From contig JAUHVR010000011.1 of the NCBI GenBank assembly GCA_030424865.1, forward strand, positions 1-64,000: a DNA stretch of 64,000 nucleotides, in the 5' to 3' direction. The position numbers were made by a program, and so were the translations under genes. Below, one piece after another: positions 52,134 to 62,146 of the stretch. The stretch comes from Alphaproteobacteria bacterium (GTDB taxonomy: Bacteria > Pseudomonadota > Alphaproteobacteria > Rhodobacterales > Rhodobacteraceae). The first letter of the stretch is position 1. Every line of letters starts with the position of its first letter. The notes beneath the pieces were generated by a model, which searched no databases, had not been told where the DNA came from, and saw only the letters and a program-made list of their open reading frames with translations.

Positions 52134-53187
52134 TCTCAAGCAAAGCTGGGCGGCGCCCGCAAATCCGAAACCGATCGTGATCATCGGTGCCGGCGGCATC
52201 ATCCGGGATGCGCATATGCCAGCCTACACCCAAGCCCGCCTTCCGGTCAGTGGGATCACCGATGTCGATGCCACCCGGGCCAAGTCGCTGGCGGAGGACT
52301 ACGAAATACCAAACGTGTATTCGAGTGTGTCGGAGGCCGCCAAAACCTGTGGGACAGACGTGGTTTACGACATCGCCACACCGCCGCATGTGATCACCGA
52401 TATCCTACCGGACCTTCCTGACGGAGCGGCGGTTCTGATCCAGAAACCGATGGGATCAAATCAAGAGCAGGCGCGCAGGATTCGCCAGATCTGCCGGGAC
52501 AAGGGGCTCAAGGCGGCCATCAACTTCCAACTCCGTTTTTCACCGATGATGATGGCGGTGCAGGATGCGGTGAAATCAGGGCTTCTGGGCGATCTGCTCG
52601 AAATCGAAGTCCATCTGAACATCTTTACACCCTGGACGCTCTTTCCCTTCCTGATCCCCATGGAGCGCGTAGAGATCGCGGTACACTCGATCCACTACCT
52701 CGATGCAATCCGCGCGGTGGCCGGAAACCCGCAAGGCGTGTTCGCCCGGTCCTTGCATGATCCGCGGGCAAATGACTTCAAGCAGACCAGAACCTCGGTC
52801 ATCCTCGACTACGGGACCAAGCTGCGTGGCCTGATGAGCATCAATCACAACCACCAAAACGGCAGAAAGCTCCAATCTGCCTGGTTTCGTTTCGAGGGCA
52901 GCGAAGGGACAATGATGGTCAAGCTCGGGGTCTGTTACGACTACCCGAATGGCGAAGCCGACGAACTCTGGTTCTGCCCGAACGGTGGCGAATGGGAGCA
53001 AATCAGTCTGGAAGGCAGCTGGTTCATCGATGCCTTCATGGGGCCCATGAGAAACGTCCAGAGGTTCGATGCCGGTGAGGATGATCACCTGCACTCGGGG
53101 ATCGACGACGCCTATCAGACGATGGCTTTGGTGGAAGCGTGTTTTGCGGCCATGAGCAAGCCGGCGGAACCGCTCATTCTGGACTAG
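52123..53187 (+). CDS. Gfo/Idh/MocA-family oxidoreductase
   Basis: A 354-residue NAD(P)-dependent oxidoreductase. IVIIGAGGIIRDAHMPAY is the Rossmann turn; IQKPMGSN holds the conserved EKP-type lysine (here QKP); the C-terminal domain has HSIHYLDAIR with the usual catalytic His region. Such enzymes oxidise sugars, inositols or sugar phosphates. GGAGGA precedes the ATG at 52123, which overlaps the MaoC stop by 11 bases. It could be the sugar dehydrogenase missing from the opposite operon. Confidence 0.88.
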   Translation: MQRDLKQSWAAPANPKPIVIIGAGGIIRDAHMPAYTQARLPVSGITDVDATRAKSLAEDYEIPNVYSSVSEAAKTCGTDVVYDIATPPHVITDILPDLPDGAAVLIQKPMGSNQEQARRIRQICRDKGLKAAINFQLRFSPMMMAVQDAVKSGLLGDLLEIEVHLNIFTPWTLFPFLIPMERVEIAVHSIHYLDAIRAVAGNPQGVFARSLHDPRANDFKQTRTSVILDYGTKLRGLMSINHNHQNGRKLQSAWFRFEGSEGTMMVKLGVCYDYPNGEADELWFCPNGGEWEQISLEGSWFIDAFMGPMRNVQRFDAGEDDHLHSGIDDAYQTMALVEACFAAMSKPAEPLILD

Positions 53188-53989
53188 CGTCCTCGAACCG
53201 CGGCACATTCGGGCCGCCCAATGCCGAGCTGATCGCGTTTGCCGCATCAATGAGTTCGGCGGCACAGGTCTGGAACGAGATCGGGTCGTCGTACCGCTCT
53301 AGGTGCGGCACCGTCAGCCCTGCCACCGCGTTGCCTGTATGATCAATCACAGGGGCCGCAATATTGACGATCCCGCGGACGGTGAAACTGTCGGTGATTT
53401 CATGTCCACGTGCGCGGATCTCAGCGAATTCCTTCTGCAGGTGCGCCTGATTCATACCATCGGGCAAAGGTATTTTTTCGAAAAACTCCTTCAGCGTTTC
53501 CTCTTCGGAAAACGCGAGGATCACACGCCCTGTTGACGCGCGCCAAAAGTTGACCCGCGCGCCCAACCGTACGCTCATGTTCATATTGCCCGGGGGGCCG
53601 ACCTGGCCAATGATCAATATGGCGTCGTCACTCGCGATCCCCAGATGCGCGGACTGGTTTATGGTATGGGTCAATCGCCGCATGATCGGTCCGGCGACCG
53701 CCGTAAGGCGATTGATCAGAGGTGTATTGTTGGCGACTTCAAACAATTTGGTCGTCAGCCCGTAGCGGTCGGTATCGCCGTCCTGCACCACATAGCCGCG
53801 CTCTGTCAGCACAACGATCATGCGAAAGATCTCGCCAACGGATCGCCCCATACGTCGCGCGATTTCGCTTTGTGACAGCCCTCGCTCTTCGTTCGACAAC
53901 AGTTCGATGATGTCGAGCCCTTTTTCCAACGCCGGAGCCGAATACCTGCGCTGTTCCATCGGTGAAACGGTTGTTGATCCCTTGGCCAT
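53174..53989 (-). CDS. IclR-family regulator
   Basis: A 271-residue IclR protein. The HTH (ALEKGLDIIELLSNEERGLSQSEIARRMGRSVGEIFRMI; key part LSQSEIARRMGRSVGEIFR) is followed by the effector domain (about 90-260) with RASTGRVILAF and NIAAPVID. Its 3' end overlaps the convergent oxidoreductase gene by 14 bases. It could control the MaoC/sugar cluster, the aromatic cluster (whose genes lie upstream on the same strand), or both. Confidence 0.88.
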   Translation of the reverse strand: MAKGSTTVSPMEQRRYSAPALEKGLDIIELLSNEERGLSQSEIARRMGRSVGEIFRMIVVLTERGYVVQDGDTDRYGLTTKLFEVANNTPLINRLTAVAGPIMRRLTHTINQSAHLGIASDDAILIIGQVGPPGNMNMSVRLGARVNFWRASTGRVILAFSEEETLKEFFEKIPLPDGMNQAHLQKEFAEIRARGHEITDSFTVRGIVNIAAPVIDHTGNAVAGLTVPHLERYDDPISFQTCAAELIDAANAISSALGGPNVPRFEDASPE

Positions 53990-54126
53990 GGACGTATTCT
54001 GTCAGCGTGGGCGTCAGTATGCAATTCCTGCCGCCCCGGCAGCGGGACAAACCCGGTTGCAGGTCAGCCGCAGACGGGACCAGAGACCGAAGGATCAATC
54101 AACGGCCACACAAGGTAAATGCGACG

Positions 54127-55665
54127 TCAAGCAGGCTGATCCTGCCCCTCTTCTGCGGCCAGTTGCGTCAAGAACGGCGCAAAAACGCGATCGAGGTGAG
54201 CAACAATCGCATCAATGGACCCAGCACAAGCTGCGACGTAGTGATCCGGGCGCACCAGCACGCAAGAGGCGCCCCGAGCCTTGCACCACGCGTCCAGATG
54301 CCCTTCGGGATCTTTCGGCATCGGCAGGATACGCAGGTCTAGTCCGGCGCGATGCATCCTATCGGTTGGCGGCGGGTCGGTCCTGCAAAACAGACGCCAC
54401 CCCGTGCCCATCTCCTCGTCCAGCGTCGCTCCACTTTGCATGATCGGATTGATGAACCGTTCCCCTGAACCTTCTGCGACGATCTCGGACGCAATGGGGG
54501 CAATCAGTTCCGCAGCGGTTTTCATCCCCGTGTCAGCCCGCAAACGTGTGTCGCGTAACGCGGCTTTCGCAGGATCCAGTTCGCAGATGTAGCGACCCGC
54601 GTCGATGGCACGCGCGATCACGTGACGAACCTGTGCATCACGTTCAGTCTGATAGGTATCCAAAAGGCGATCATCGCACACACCCTTGAGAACCAGATCA
54701 AGCTTCCAGGCAATGTTCGCCCCGTCCCGCAGACCATGACACAGCCCCTGCCCGAAGAAGGGCGGCGTTTGGTGCGCGGCATCCCCGGCAAGCAACGCCC
54801 TGCCCAAGCGCCAGGTTTTGGCAACCAGCCCGTGGAAACGATAGGTCGCAGCGCGGATAATCTGGTGGTCCAGACCATCGACATAAGGGGCAATCAAGCG
54901 CGCCACTTGCTCGGGCGCTGCCATGTCTTCGTCCGTCTCATCAGGCAGAAGCATAAACTCCCAACGGCGGTGGTTGCCTCGTCCGGGAACCAGTGTCGCC
55001 GGGCGTGTCGGGTCGCAGAGCATGATCGACAGGTTTTGCAGGTTTGCGCCTTCGGGCACGCCGGCCAAATCGGGCAATGAAATCGGCGCCTCAACCTCTG
55101 CATCGACCACAAGCCAGGGTTCCTCGAAGTCCAGATCATCAAGCGCGATACCAAGCGATTTGCGCACCATGGACCGCGCGCCGTCACACCCGATCACCCA
55201 TCTGGTCTCTGCCTTTGTTCCGTCCGACAACGTGAGCGTGTTGTGCTCAGGGGTCTGCATCAGTTCGACAACCTCCAGCCCCGTATCCAGACGGGCAGAC
55301 ACCTCTTGCGAAAGGCGCTGCCGCAGAGCCGTTTCCAGTTCTGGCTGGTTGAAGAAGTAGTCATTGGCATAGCCGAAGGGACGCGGTTTGCCTGCCGCGG
55401 ACATAAAGCGGATCACGCCCTGGTCTGCGCCGATGTGCATGTGTCCGTCCCCGGCACGCATCTGCGCCAGCATGGCATCCGAAAGACCGATTTCCGCAAA
55501 CAAGCGCATCATCTCGTGATCGATATGCACCGCGCGCGGCAGGCCATAAGGTGCCGCGTCCCGCTCTATGACCCGAACAGAATGTCCGGCGCGCGCGATC
55601 ATAATCGCGGTAAATATCCCAACCGGACCACCACCCACGATGGCGACATCCCACATTTCCTTCAT
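54127..55665 (-). CDS. FAD-dependent aromatic monooxygenase (MhpA type)
   Basis: A 512-residue flavoprotein hydroxylase. FAD marks are IVGGGPVGIFTAIMIARAG (GxGxxG), the DG motif WVIGCDGARSMVRKSL and LLAGDAAHQTPPFFGQGLCHGLRDGANIAWKL (GD motif; key part GDAAHQTPPF). A thioredoxin-like C-terminal domain follows. The closest type is 3-(3-hydroxyphenyl)propionate and related phenol hydroxylases, which ortho-hydroxylate a ring to give a catechol for ring cleavage. That fits the extradiol dioxygenase in the same cluster. Confidence 0.87.
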   Translation of the reverse strand: MKEMWDVAIVGGGPVGIFTAIMIARAGHSVRVIERDAAPYGLPRAVHIDHEMMRLFAEIGLSDAMLAQMRAGDGHMHIGADQGVIRFMSAAGKPRPFGYANDYFFNQPELETALRQRLSQEVSARLDTGLEVVELMQTPEHNTLTLSDGTKAETRWVIGCDGARSMVRKSLGIALDDLDFEEPWLVVDAEVEAPISLPDLAGVPEGANLQNLSIMLCDPTRPATLVPGRGNHRRWEFMLLPDETDEDMAAPEQVARLIAPYVDGLDHQIIRAATYRFHGLVAKTWRLGRALLAGDAAHQTPPFFGQGLCHGLRDGANIAWKLDLVLKGVCDDRLLDTYQTERDAQVRHVIARAIDAGRYICELDPAKAALRDTRLRADTGMKTAAELIAPIASEIVAEGSGERFINPIMQSGATLDEEMGTGWRLFCRTDPPPTDRMHRAGLDLRILPMPKDPEGHLDAWCKARGASCVLVRPDHYVAACAGSIDAIVAHLDRVFAPFLTQLAAEEGQDQPA

Positions 55666-55723
55666 TCACCGCTCCCTATTGGTGGACCCCCGAGAACCGC
55701 CGTTCTGGTCGGCTGAACGCCGG

Positions 55724-56527
55724 TCACTGTGCCAGAATGCTTTGCCAATACACCCGAAGCTCCGGCGCGTGCGCGGCGCCAGCTTGCCGTTGCGAGGCCG
55801 CCATGTCCTCGGGGATAAATGCGTCGAAGGCGACTGCATAACTCGGACGGTCTTTCAACGCCGCAAGCCAGTCGCCGATCCTTGGATGGCTGCCTGACCA
55901 CAATCCGTCCATCCCCAACCGGTCCAGCCGGTCGACATAGGGTGCCAAGGCGATGTCCGCCAAGCCAAACTTAGGCCCAGACAACCACGTGTCCGCTGCC
56001 AGCTGTTCCTGCATGTCGTCAAAAATCCGTCGCAAGTGCCGCAGTGCCTGCGTGACATAAACCGAGGCAAGCCCGTGTTCATAAAGGTCCCGCCGTTTAT
56101 CACGATGCACCGGGTCAAGAATGCGCAGGACCATCTCTTCGATCTCTTCGGCCGATTTGGTCTTCAAAACCCGGTCGCGCATCGCCGTTGCAAAAGACAT
56201 CGAATTGATGGCCGCATGGGCGGTCAGGCTGCGCAGCAACCAAAGCCGCGTGCGCGCCTCAAGGGCGAGCGTCTGAGGCATCAGACGTCCTTTGTTATAG
56301 GTCTTGTCCAGGTACTCTGCGATCAGGCTGGACTCGACAAGGACAAGCCCTGCATCAACCAGCGTGGGCACCACCGCCTCGGGGTTCAGGCGCATATAGT
56401 CCGGATCGAACTGATCGCCGCGCTGCAGGTTGAGTTCCGTCCCTTCATAGTCGAGACCGATTTCCGCCAGCGTCAAACGCACCTTCTGCGAGCAAACACT
56501 GGTCGGTCCGTGATAGAGTTTCATCAT
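55724..56527 (-). CDS. Glutathione S-transferase family protein
   Basis: A 267-residue GST. The N-terminal domain MMKLYHGPTSVCSQKVRLTLAEIGLDYE carries SVCSQK, a maleylpyruvate isomerase/zeta-like active-site stretch, and VVPTLVDAGLVLVESSLIAEYL the cis-proline and glutathione contact. The C-terminal helical domain is about 95-267. AAGGA lies eight bases before the ATG at 56527. In an aromatic cluster it may isomerise a ring-cleavage product or remove a thiol adduct. Confidence 0.86.
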   Translation of the reverse strand: MMKLYHGPTSVCSQKVRLTLAEIGLDYEGTELNLQRGDQFDPDYMRLNPEAVVPTLVDAGLVLVESSLIAEYLDKTYNKGRLMPQTLALEARTRLWLLRSLTAHAAINSMSFATAMRDRVLKTKSAEEIEEMVLRILDPVHRDKRRDLYEHGLASVYVTQALRHLRRIFDDMQEQLAADTWLSGPKFGLADIALAPYVDRLDRLGMDGLWSGSHPRIGDWLAALKDRPSYAVAFDAFIPEDMAASQRQAGAAHAPELRVYWQSILAQ

Positions 56528-56541
56528 CGCATGTGTCCTTC

Positions 56542-57918
56542 TCAACTCTTTTCATCTGCGCGTGCGGGTGCCACTGACCCACTGCGGGCAAAACTCGCCA
56601 CTGCCCCGAGCGCAGCGACCGCCGCCGCGATCAACAGGGCGCTCAGCGATGGCGTCGGGGCGTGCAACAGCACCAGCGCCGCAATGGCCGTGCCGCAGGC
56701 GCGCCCGACCTGACGCGCAAGCGACAGTGTCCCGCTCGCAGCCGCGCTTCGTTCCTGGGGGGCGCTGAGCATGATCAATCGATTGTTGGGCGTCTGAAAC
56801 AGCGCAAAGCCGATCCCGCAAAGCGCCAACCTAATCGCAAGCGCAATAGGCGAAGTCTCAGGCCCCGCTTGCGCGACCAACACAAATCCAAGCGCCAGAA
56901 CAGCAAGCCCAACGCCACCCACGGGTCCAGTCGGTATTCGGTGCGAGAAACGCCCCAGCACTGGCGCCATCATCGCGGTCGCAGCAGGCCAGACACTCAG
57001 CGTCAGCGCCATCTGCCATTCCGTCATTCCGGCCCCGTACAACAGGTAAAACGGCAGCAAGATGAACCCCAGGCTTTGCGCCATGAAGGCACAGATCGAT
57101 GCAAGAATGGACAGGGAAAACACAGGGGCGGCAAACAGATCGACAGGAAAAACCGGCGCCCCCTGCCCTTGGGACCGCCTCAGCACGCGCCACAGGATCA
57201 TCGCAAAGCAGCCCAACGCACCGGCCACGAGGCCACCGGACCAGCCCGCGGCCAGACCATTGATGGCGACAAGGAGCGCGCCAAGCATCACGATCACCAT
57301 CGCCGATCCGACCAGATCAATATGGCTGGCGGTTGGCGGCGTGTTTGGCAGGGCGGCCCAGCCCAGGGACAGCGCGATCAGGCTAAGGGCGGCCAGCAAA
57401 CCAAACACCGCGCGCCAGCTTGCCACCGACAGGATCGCCCCGGACACAGCCGGACCCAGAGAGGAGCTGACCGCAACCGTCGTCGCGACCAGACCGATTG
57501 CCATGCCAAGCTGCGCTTCGGAAAAGATCGTGCGAAGCATCGCAAAGCCCAGTCCCATCGCCCCGGCCGTGCCCACCGCCTGAACCGCCCGCGCGGCGGT
57601 GATCGTAGCGAAGTTCGGCGCCATCATGCAGGCGGCCGAGGCCAGCGCAAAGAGGCCAAGCGCGCCCAGCAGAATGCGACGATACCCGACGACCGCAGCC
57701 ACCGCCGCCACGGGCAAAAGCAGGGTCACGATCACAAATTGCGACGCGCCCATGACCCACGTGACCCGCGCCGCCGAGACGTCAAATTCGGTTGCAATGG
57801 CCGGCAGCGTGACGCCGACGGCCATTGATTCAAGGACAGTGACACAGGCCGAACACAGGATCGCAAGCAAAGCCAGCGTCGCCATGCCCGGCCCGATGTC
57901 CGTGCCCGTTTTGGTCAC
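56542..57918 (-). CDS. MFS transporter (DHA2-like)
   Basis: A 458-residue, 12-14 helix major facilitator. LESMAVGVTLPAIATEF and the motif A-like GYRRILLGALGLFALAS fit the drug:proton antiporter-2 group. The GTG at 57918 overlaps the ABC ATPase stop as GTGA and is taken as the start; an ATG at 57885 begins the first helix and is an alternative. It may export or import an aromatic acid of the pathway. Confidence 0.85.
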   Translation of the reverse strand: MTKTGTDIGPGMATLALLAILCSACVTVLESMAVGVTLPAIATEFDVSAARVTWVMGASQFVIVTLLLPVAAVAAVVGYRRILLGALGLFALASAACMMAPNFATITAARAVQAVGTAGAMGLGFAMLRTIFSEAQLGMAIGLVATTVAVSSSLGPAVSGAILSVASWRAVFGLLAALSLIALSLGWAALPNTPPTASHIDLVGSAMVIVMLGALLVAINGLAAGWSGGLVAGALGCFAMILWRVLRRSQGQGAPVFPVDLFAAPVFSLSILASICAFMAQSLGFILLPFYLLYGAGMTEWQMALTLSVWPAATAMMAPVLGRFSHRIPTGPVGGVGLAVLALGFVLVAQAGPETSPIALAIRLALCGIGFALFQTPNNRLIMLSAPQERSAAASGTLSLARQVGRACGTAIAALVLLHAPTPSLSALLIAAAVAALGAVASFARSGSVAPARADEKS

Positions 57919-59003
57919 GACGACAGCAAAGCCACGTCTTCTGGCCGGATCTCGACGCCGGTCCGTTGGCCGACGTCGACCGCATCGCGCGGATGCACCC
58001 GCGCCACCAGATCCGCGTCCCCGACCCGCACCCGGCATTCGATGCATTCGCCCAGGAACACGGTCTCGACGACCTCACCCTCGGCTGTCCCATCCGCGCC
58101 GGTCGCAACCAGCCGCACGTTCTCTGGCCGCACCGCAGCGATCACACTGGTCCCCACGTCGGCATCACTGTCGCCACTGAATTGCAGTGCGCCCCATTCG
58201 GTTTCCAACTGACCGACGCCCGACCCGTTCATCTTGTCGCGCACCTTACCGTCCGCAAAGTTGCACTGGCCGATGAAGCTGGCGACAAATCGCGAATTCG
58301 GGCGGTTGTAGATCTCGGTCGGCGAGGCCTCCTGCACGATCTGCCCTTCGCGCATGATCGCCACGCGGTCCGCCATGGTCAGAGCTTCGGTCTGGTCATG
58401 GGTCACGTAAAGCGCCGTCATCCCAAGCCGTTTGACCAGGTTGCGCAGCTCCAGCCGGGTTTCGGCACGTAGCTTGGCGTCAAGGTTCGACAGCGGTTCA
58501 TCGAAGAGCACCACCGACGCCTCGCGCACGATGGCGCGGGCCAGCGCAAGGCGCTGCTGCTGACCGCCAGAGAGGAACGGCGCAGGTCGGCTTTCGTATC
58601 CACCCAGCTGCACAAGTTCTAGCGCCTTGCTGACCCGATTGGAGATTTCCTCTTCGGCGATCTTGGGTCGCACTTCGCGCAGCGGGAAGGCCACGTTTTC
58701 AAAGACCGTCAGATGCGGCCAGATCGCGTAGGATTGGAACACCATGCCGATGTCACGCTTGTAAGTGGGCACGCTCACGCCCCGGTCACTGTCATGTACG
58801 ACCGTGTTGCCTGACGTGATCCGACCGCCCGTAGGCCGTTCCAGCCCCGCCAGACAGCGCAGCGTTGTGGTCTTGCCGCAGCCGCTAGGCCCCAGCAGGG
58901 TGTAGAACTCACCCGCGGCCACATCCAGGTTCACGCCCTTTACAGCATGAACCGTACCCTTGTCCGAGTCGAACCGAACATGAAGGTCTTCAATTCTGAT
59001 CAT
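57915..59003 (-). CDS. ABC transporter ATP-binding protein (FbpC/PotA type)
   Basis: A 362-residue ATPase. Walker A GPSGCGKTTT, Q loop FQSYAIWPHL, signature LSGGQQQRLALARA, Walker B VVLFDEPLSNLD, H loop THDQTEAL, TOBE domain from about 275. The ATG at 59003 overlaps the permease stop as ATGA. It powers the adjacent fused permease. Confidence 0.92.
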   Translation of the reverse strand: MIRIEDLHVRFDSDKGTVHAVKGVNLDVAAGEFYTLLGPSGCGKTTTLRCLAGLERPTGGRITSGNTVVHDSDRGVSVPTYKRDIGMVFQSYAIWPHLTVFENVAFPLREVRPKIAEEEISNRVSKALELVQLGGYESRPAPFLSGGQQQRLALARAIVREASVVLFDEPLSNLDAKLRAETRLELRNLVKRLGMTALYVTHDQTEALTMADRVAIMREGQIVQEASPTEIYNRPNSRFVASFIGQCNFADGKVRDKMNGSGVGQLETEWGALQFSGDSDADVGTSVIAAVRPENVRLVATGADGTAEGEVVETVFLGECIECRVRVGDADLVARVHPRDAVDVGQRTGVEIRPEDVALLSS

Positions 59004-60778
59004 AGTGCACTCCCGCGCTGACTTCCGAAGCCGAAGGCGCGCAATCCAAGCGCCAGGGCAAACATGAAGGACATGAGCATGATGCCGATTGCCCCCACTG
59101 AGCTGATGTTTCCGTTGTCCCAAAGCGACCAGATCATGACGCCCAGGACCTCGTTGTTGCCGCCTTGTGACAAGATCAGGGGCAGGCTGATGAAGCGCAC
59201 GCTAAGCATCGCGACGTAGATCCAGATGCCAACCAACGTGGGCATGAGCAGCGGGCCAAAGACGCGCAGTGCGATCCGCCATGGCGCAGCCCCTGACAGT
59301 TTCGCCGCATCCTCAAGATCAGGATGCACCTGGATCATCGCCACGCTCATCGCCCGGACGGCGTAGGACAAGAACAGGATCGTAAAGCCCAGAACCAGCG
59401 CATAGATCGATCCGAAGGTACGCAGCCCGGTCCATTCGTCGATCTGCATGAACAGCCAGAACAGCGCGAGGCCAAGCACAATGCCCGGGATCGCATGCGG
59501 AAGGAAGCTCAGCATATCAAGGACATAGCGCCCTGCGAACCGGGTCCGCACGATAATGTACGAGATCAAGAAGGACACCACCGTCACGGTCGTAGCGGTC
59601 AGAAGGGTGACGTAGATCGTGTTGAACAGCGTGCGCGCAACGCGGGGCTGGGCAAAGACGTTCTCATAGTTCTGCAAAGTGAAGCTTTTGAACGCTTCCA
59701 GGCTCGGCGGCCGCAGGTAGTTCAGCAGAGACACATAGAGCAGCACGAGGAACGGCAGCACGATGGTCATGAACAGAAACAGCAGTGCCAGTGCCAGCGC
59801 GGGCTTGCGCCAGCGGCCAAGCGGCACCTTGCGCGGGGTAAAACCCTTGCCGGTGATGGTCGAATACCGCTCTGAACTGCGCACAAGGCGCAAGTAGAAG
59901 AACGAAATGATCAGCGCGATGACGAGATAGAAGATCGCAGCCGCGTTGGCCTGACCAAACGCCGGGATCGAGCCGATATTGTCGATCAGGTTGTACACCC
60001 GCGTGCTGAACACATGCAGGTTCACAGGCATCCCCAGAACGCCGGGCACCTCGAAGTTTTCCATCGCCGTGATGGCCTGAAAGATGCTGATCGCCAGAAC
60101 CCCGGGCATCAGCAGCGCCAGTGTGATGCGGCGCACCACCCGGCTGGGGCTGGCCCCGCTTGCGGCGGCGGCTTCTTCCATCGCGGGATCCATGCTGCGC
60201 ATCAGCGGCACCAGCATCAAGAACGCCACCGGGACCAGACGCAGGCCCTCGGCAAAGATCAGGCCGCCCATGGTGTAGATGTCAAACAGGGGCGCGTTGC
60301 TTCCGGTCACATCCATCCAGGCACGGTTCACAAACCCCGATCTGGGGCTCAAGAGCAGCACCCAGGCGATGGCGTGCAAAATGCCCGGCACCGCGATGCC
60401 CAAGGGCACGCCCGCATAGATCCATGTCTTGCCCGGCATGTCCGAACGTTCAACCAGCCAGGCCAGCACGCCGGCTGTCGTCACGCCAAAGACTGTCGCG
60501 CCAATCACGTAAATTGTCGTGTTCCAGATCACGCGGTCGATGCGCTGTTCGATCCAGACCGCGTAAAAATTGTCAAAGCCGAGGTTGTCCAACGCGAATT
60601 CGTTCGGCAGCCGTGACAGGCTGAAAGAACCTGCAACAAGCGAAAAAATCGGCGCAACGACCAAGGCCGCCAACATCAAAAGAACAAGCCAGGGGAACAT
60701 GCGGGCCACGATGTTCTTGCGTGCCTTCGCCTCTGTCCCAGCCGCCTCTCCGGGCGCGTTGGTCATGGTATTAGCCAT
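59000..60778 (-). CDS. ABC transporter permease with two fused domains (FbpB type)
   Basis: A 592-residue inner-membrane permease with about 12 helices and two BPD_transp_1 domains, each with an EAA-like loop (MEEAAAASGASPSRVVRRITLALL, key part EEAAAASGASPSRVV; and LEDAAKLSGAAPWRI). This fused layout is that of FbpB/CysU-like and 2-aminoethylphosphonate importers. CGGAGA precedes the ATG at 60778. It is followed by the ATPase and preceded by its binding-protein gene. Confidence 0.92.
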   Translation of the reverse strand: MANTMTNAPGEAAGTEAKARKNIVARMFPWLVLLMLAALVVAPIFSLVAGSFSLSRLPNEFALDNLGFDNFYAVWIEQRIDRVIWNTTIYVIGATVFGVTTAGVLAWLVERSDMPGKTWIYAGVPLGIAVPGILHAIAWVLLLSPRSGFVNRAWMDVTGSNAPLFDIYTMGGLIFAEGLRLVPVAFLMLVPLMRSMDPAMEEAAAASGASPSRVVRRITLALLMPGVLAISIFQAITAMENFEVPGVLGMPVNLHVFSTRVYNLIDNIGSIPAFGQANAAAIFYLVIALIISFFYLRLVRSSERYSTITGKGFTPRKVPLGRWRKPALALALLFLFMTIVLPFLVLLYVSLLNYLRPPSLEAFKSFTLQNYENVFAQPRVARTLFNTIYVTLLTATTVTVVSFLISYIIVRTRFAGRYVLDMLSFLPHAIPGIVLGLALFWLFMQIDEWTGLRTFGSIYALVLGFTILFLSYAVRAMSVAMIQVHPDLEDAAKLSGAAPWRIALRVFGPLLMPTLVGIWIYVAMLSVRFISLPLILSQGGNNEVLGVMIWSLWDNGNISSVGAIGIMLMSFMFALALGLRAFGFGSQRGSAL

Positions 60779-60798
60779 TATGTGTCTCCGTTTGGTGT

Positions 60799-60822
60799 CC
60801 CCGGATCGCATGCGATCCGGGG
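60799..60822 (-). terminator. Stem-loop between binding-protein and permease genes
   Basis: CCCCGGATCGCA followed by its exact complement, a 24-base perfect palindrome 27 bases after the binding-protein stop. Position matches the hairpin after the sugar-binding gene at 47280 and suggests differential expression of binding protein over permease. Confidence 0.68.
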
Positions 60823-60849
60823 AACGGGCCTTTTATGAAAGACCAGAGG

Positions 60850-62019
60850 TTACTGGGCCCCGCCAGAGGCAGCCCAGATCGGGTTCCATACGTCATTGAG
60901 CTTTGGCAGTTCGTTCAGCATACCATCCAAGGTCCGCAACGCGATGTCCTTGCCCGCAAAGGCGTCGGCCAGAAGCGCGCCACCCGCGACCTGAAGGTCT
61001 TTGTGCACCGGTCCGTCGCCGCCCGCGGCCAGACGGGTCAGCTGCCCTTCCTGGCTGAGGATCCAGTTGATGAACACCTTCGACGAATAGTGGGTCGGGC
61101 TGTCGCGGAACATCCCGATCAGGTTGAAGTACTGCGGCACCGGTTCAGGACAATGCCAGCCAGCGGGGGCACCGGTCTGCATGATTTCCCAGGTTTCATC
61201 GTTGGGTGTGGGCAGGCCCACGTCAAATTCACCCACCAGCGGCAGGTTGATCATCCCGCCGACGCCTTCGGCCCGGAGTTGAGGCTTGAGCGTGTCGAAG
61301 AAGGCCGGGAGGAACTCATTCGTCATCCGTTCGGGCCCGTAGTCGGGGTGGGTCCACAGGTTGAGCGTCCAGAGTTGCGACCGGTTGGCGGCCCCGACAC
61401 GCCCGTCCTTCAACGCACTGTCTTCGGATACCAGATCCCACCAGGTCGCAGGCAGCTCATCTTCGCTGACCCGATTCTTGTTGTAGATCATGCACCAGGT
61501 CGTGTTCTGCATCCCGGCAAATGTTCCGTCAGCCGCCCGACGGTCTTCGGGCACACCGTTCCAAGCGGGCAGATCGTCGAGTTCTTCCAGCGCATCCGCC
61601 TCGATGAAATCGGTCAGGGAGCTTTCGAAGCTCACCAGCACATGGCGCACAAGGCGACCCGATTTAAAGGCCAGAAGCGGCTGCACCGCGCGTGCCGCGC
61701 CCGAAGTTTCGGTCGCCACGATGTCGATCTCGGGATAACGCGCCTGGAACACGGGCAGCCACTTGGCCACATGCTGCGCGGCGTCATTGGTGCTGAAGTC
61801 GATCGCTCCTTCGGCGGCCGCCTTTTCGAGCCACTCTGCGGGAATTTCGAACTCTTGGGACGCGGCGGCATCTGCCTGTGCGATCAGGCCTGCATCGATC
61901 CCGTTCTCCCCCAGAAAGGCTTTCGCCTCGTCCGTCATCTGAGCCATCACCGTGGACGCGGTAAGCGCCAGCGCAAGCGTGCTGCAGGCAAGTTTTCCTT
62001 GGCTTCGAATAGTCCTCAT
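60850..62019 (-). CDS. ABC transporter substrate-binding protein (iron/aminoethylphosphonate class)
   Basis: A 389-residue periplasmic binding protein with signal peptide (LACSTLALALTASTVMAQ). The sequence has the class F pattern (PAEWLEKAAAEGAIDF, PVFQARYPEIDI, TTWCMIYNKNRVS, FINWILSQEGQ). No cluster of tyrosines typical of ferric ligands is evident, so in this setting an organic acid is as likely as iron. GGGAGGAC precedes the ATG. Confidence 0.88.
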   Translation of the reverse strand: MRTIRSQGKLACSTLALALTASTVMAQMTDEAKAFLGENGIDAGLIAQADAAASQEFEIPAEWLEKAAAEGAIDFSTNDAAQHVAKWLPVFQARYPEIDIVATETSGAARAVQPLLAFKSGRLVRHVLVSFESSLTDFIEADALEELDDLPAWNGVPEDRRAADGTFAGMQNTTWCMIYNKNRVSEDELPATWWDLVSEDSALKDGRVGAANRSQLWTLNLWTHPDYGPERMTNEFLPAFFDTLKPQLRAEGVGGMINLPLVGEFDVGLPTPNDETWEIMQTGAPAGWHCPEPVPQYFNLIGMFRDSPTHYSSKVFINWILSQEGQLTRLAAGGDGPVHKDLQVAGGALLADAFAGKDIALRTLDGMLNELPKLNDVWNPIWAASGGAQ

Positions 62020-62146
62020 TCTGATAGTCCTCCCACTTGGTCTGTTAAAGTGTCACCTTGCTCGACGGGACGCCCCTCCACAGGCGCGCCGTACTCGGCT
62101 GTATTGGCCCAATCGGCCCGTGCCGCGGCCCTCTGGCACCTTCACC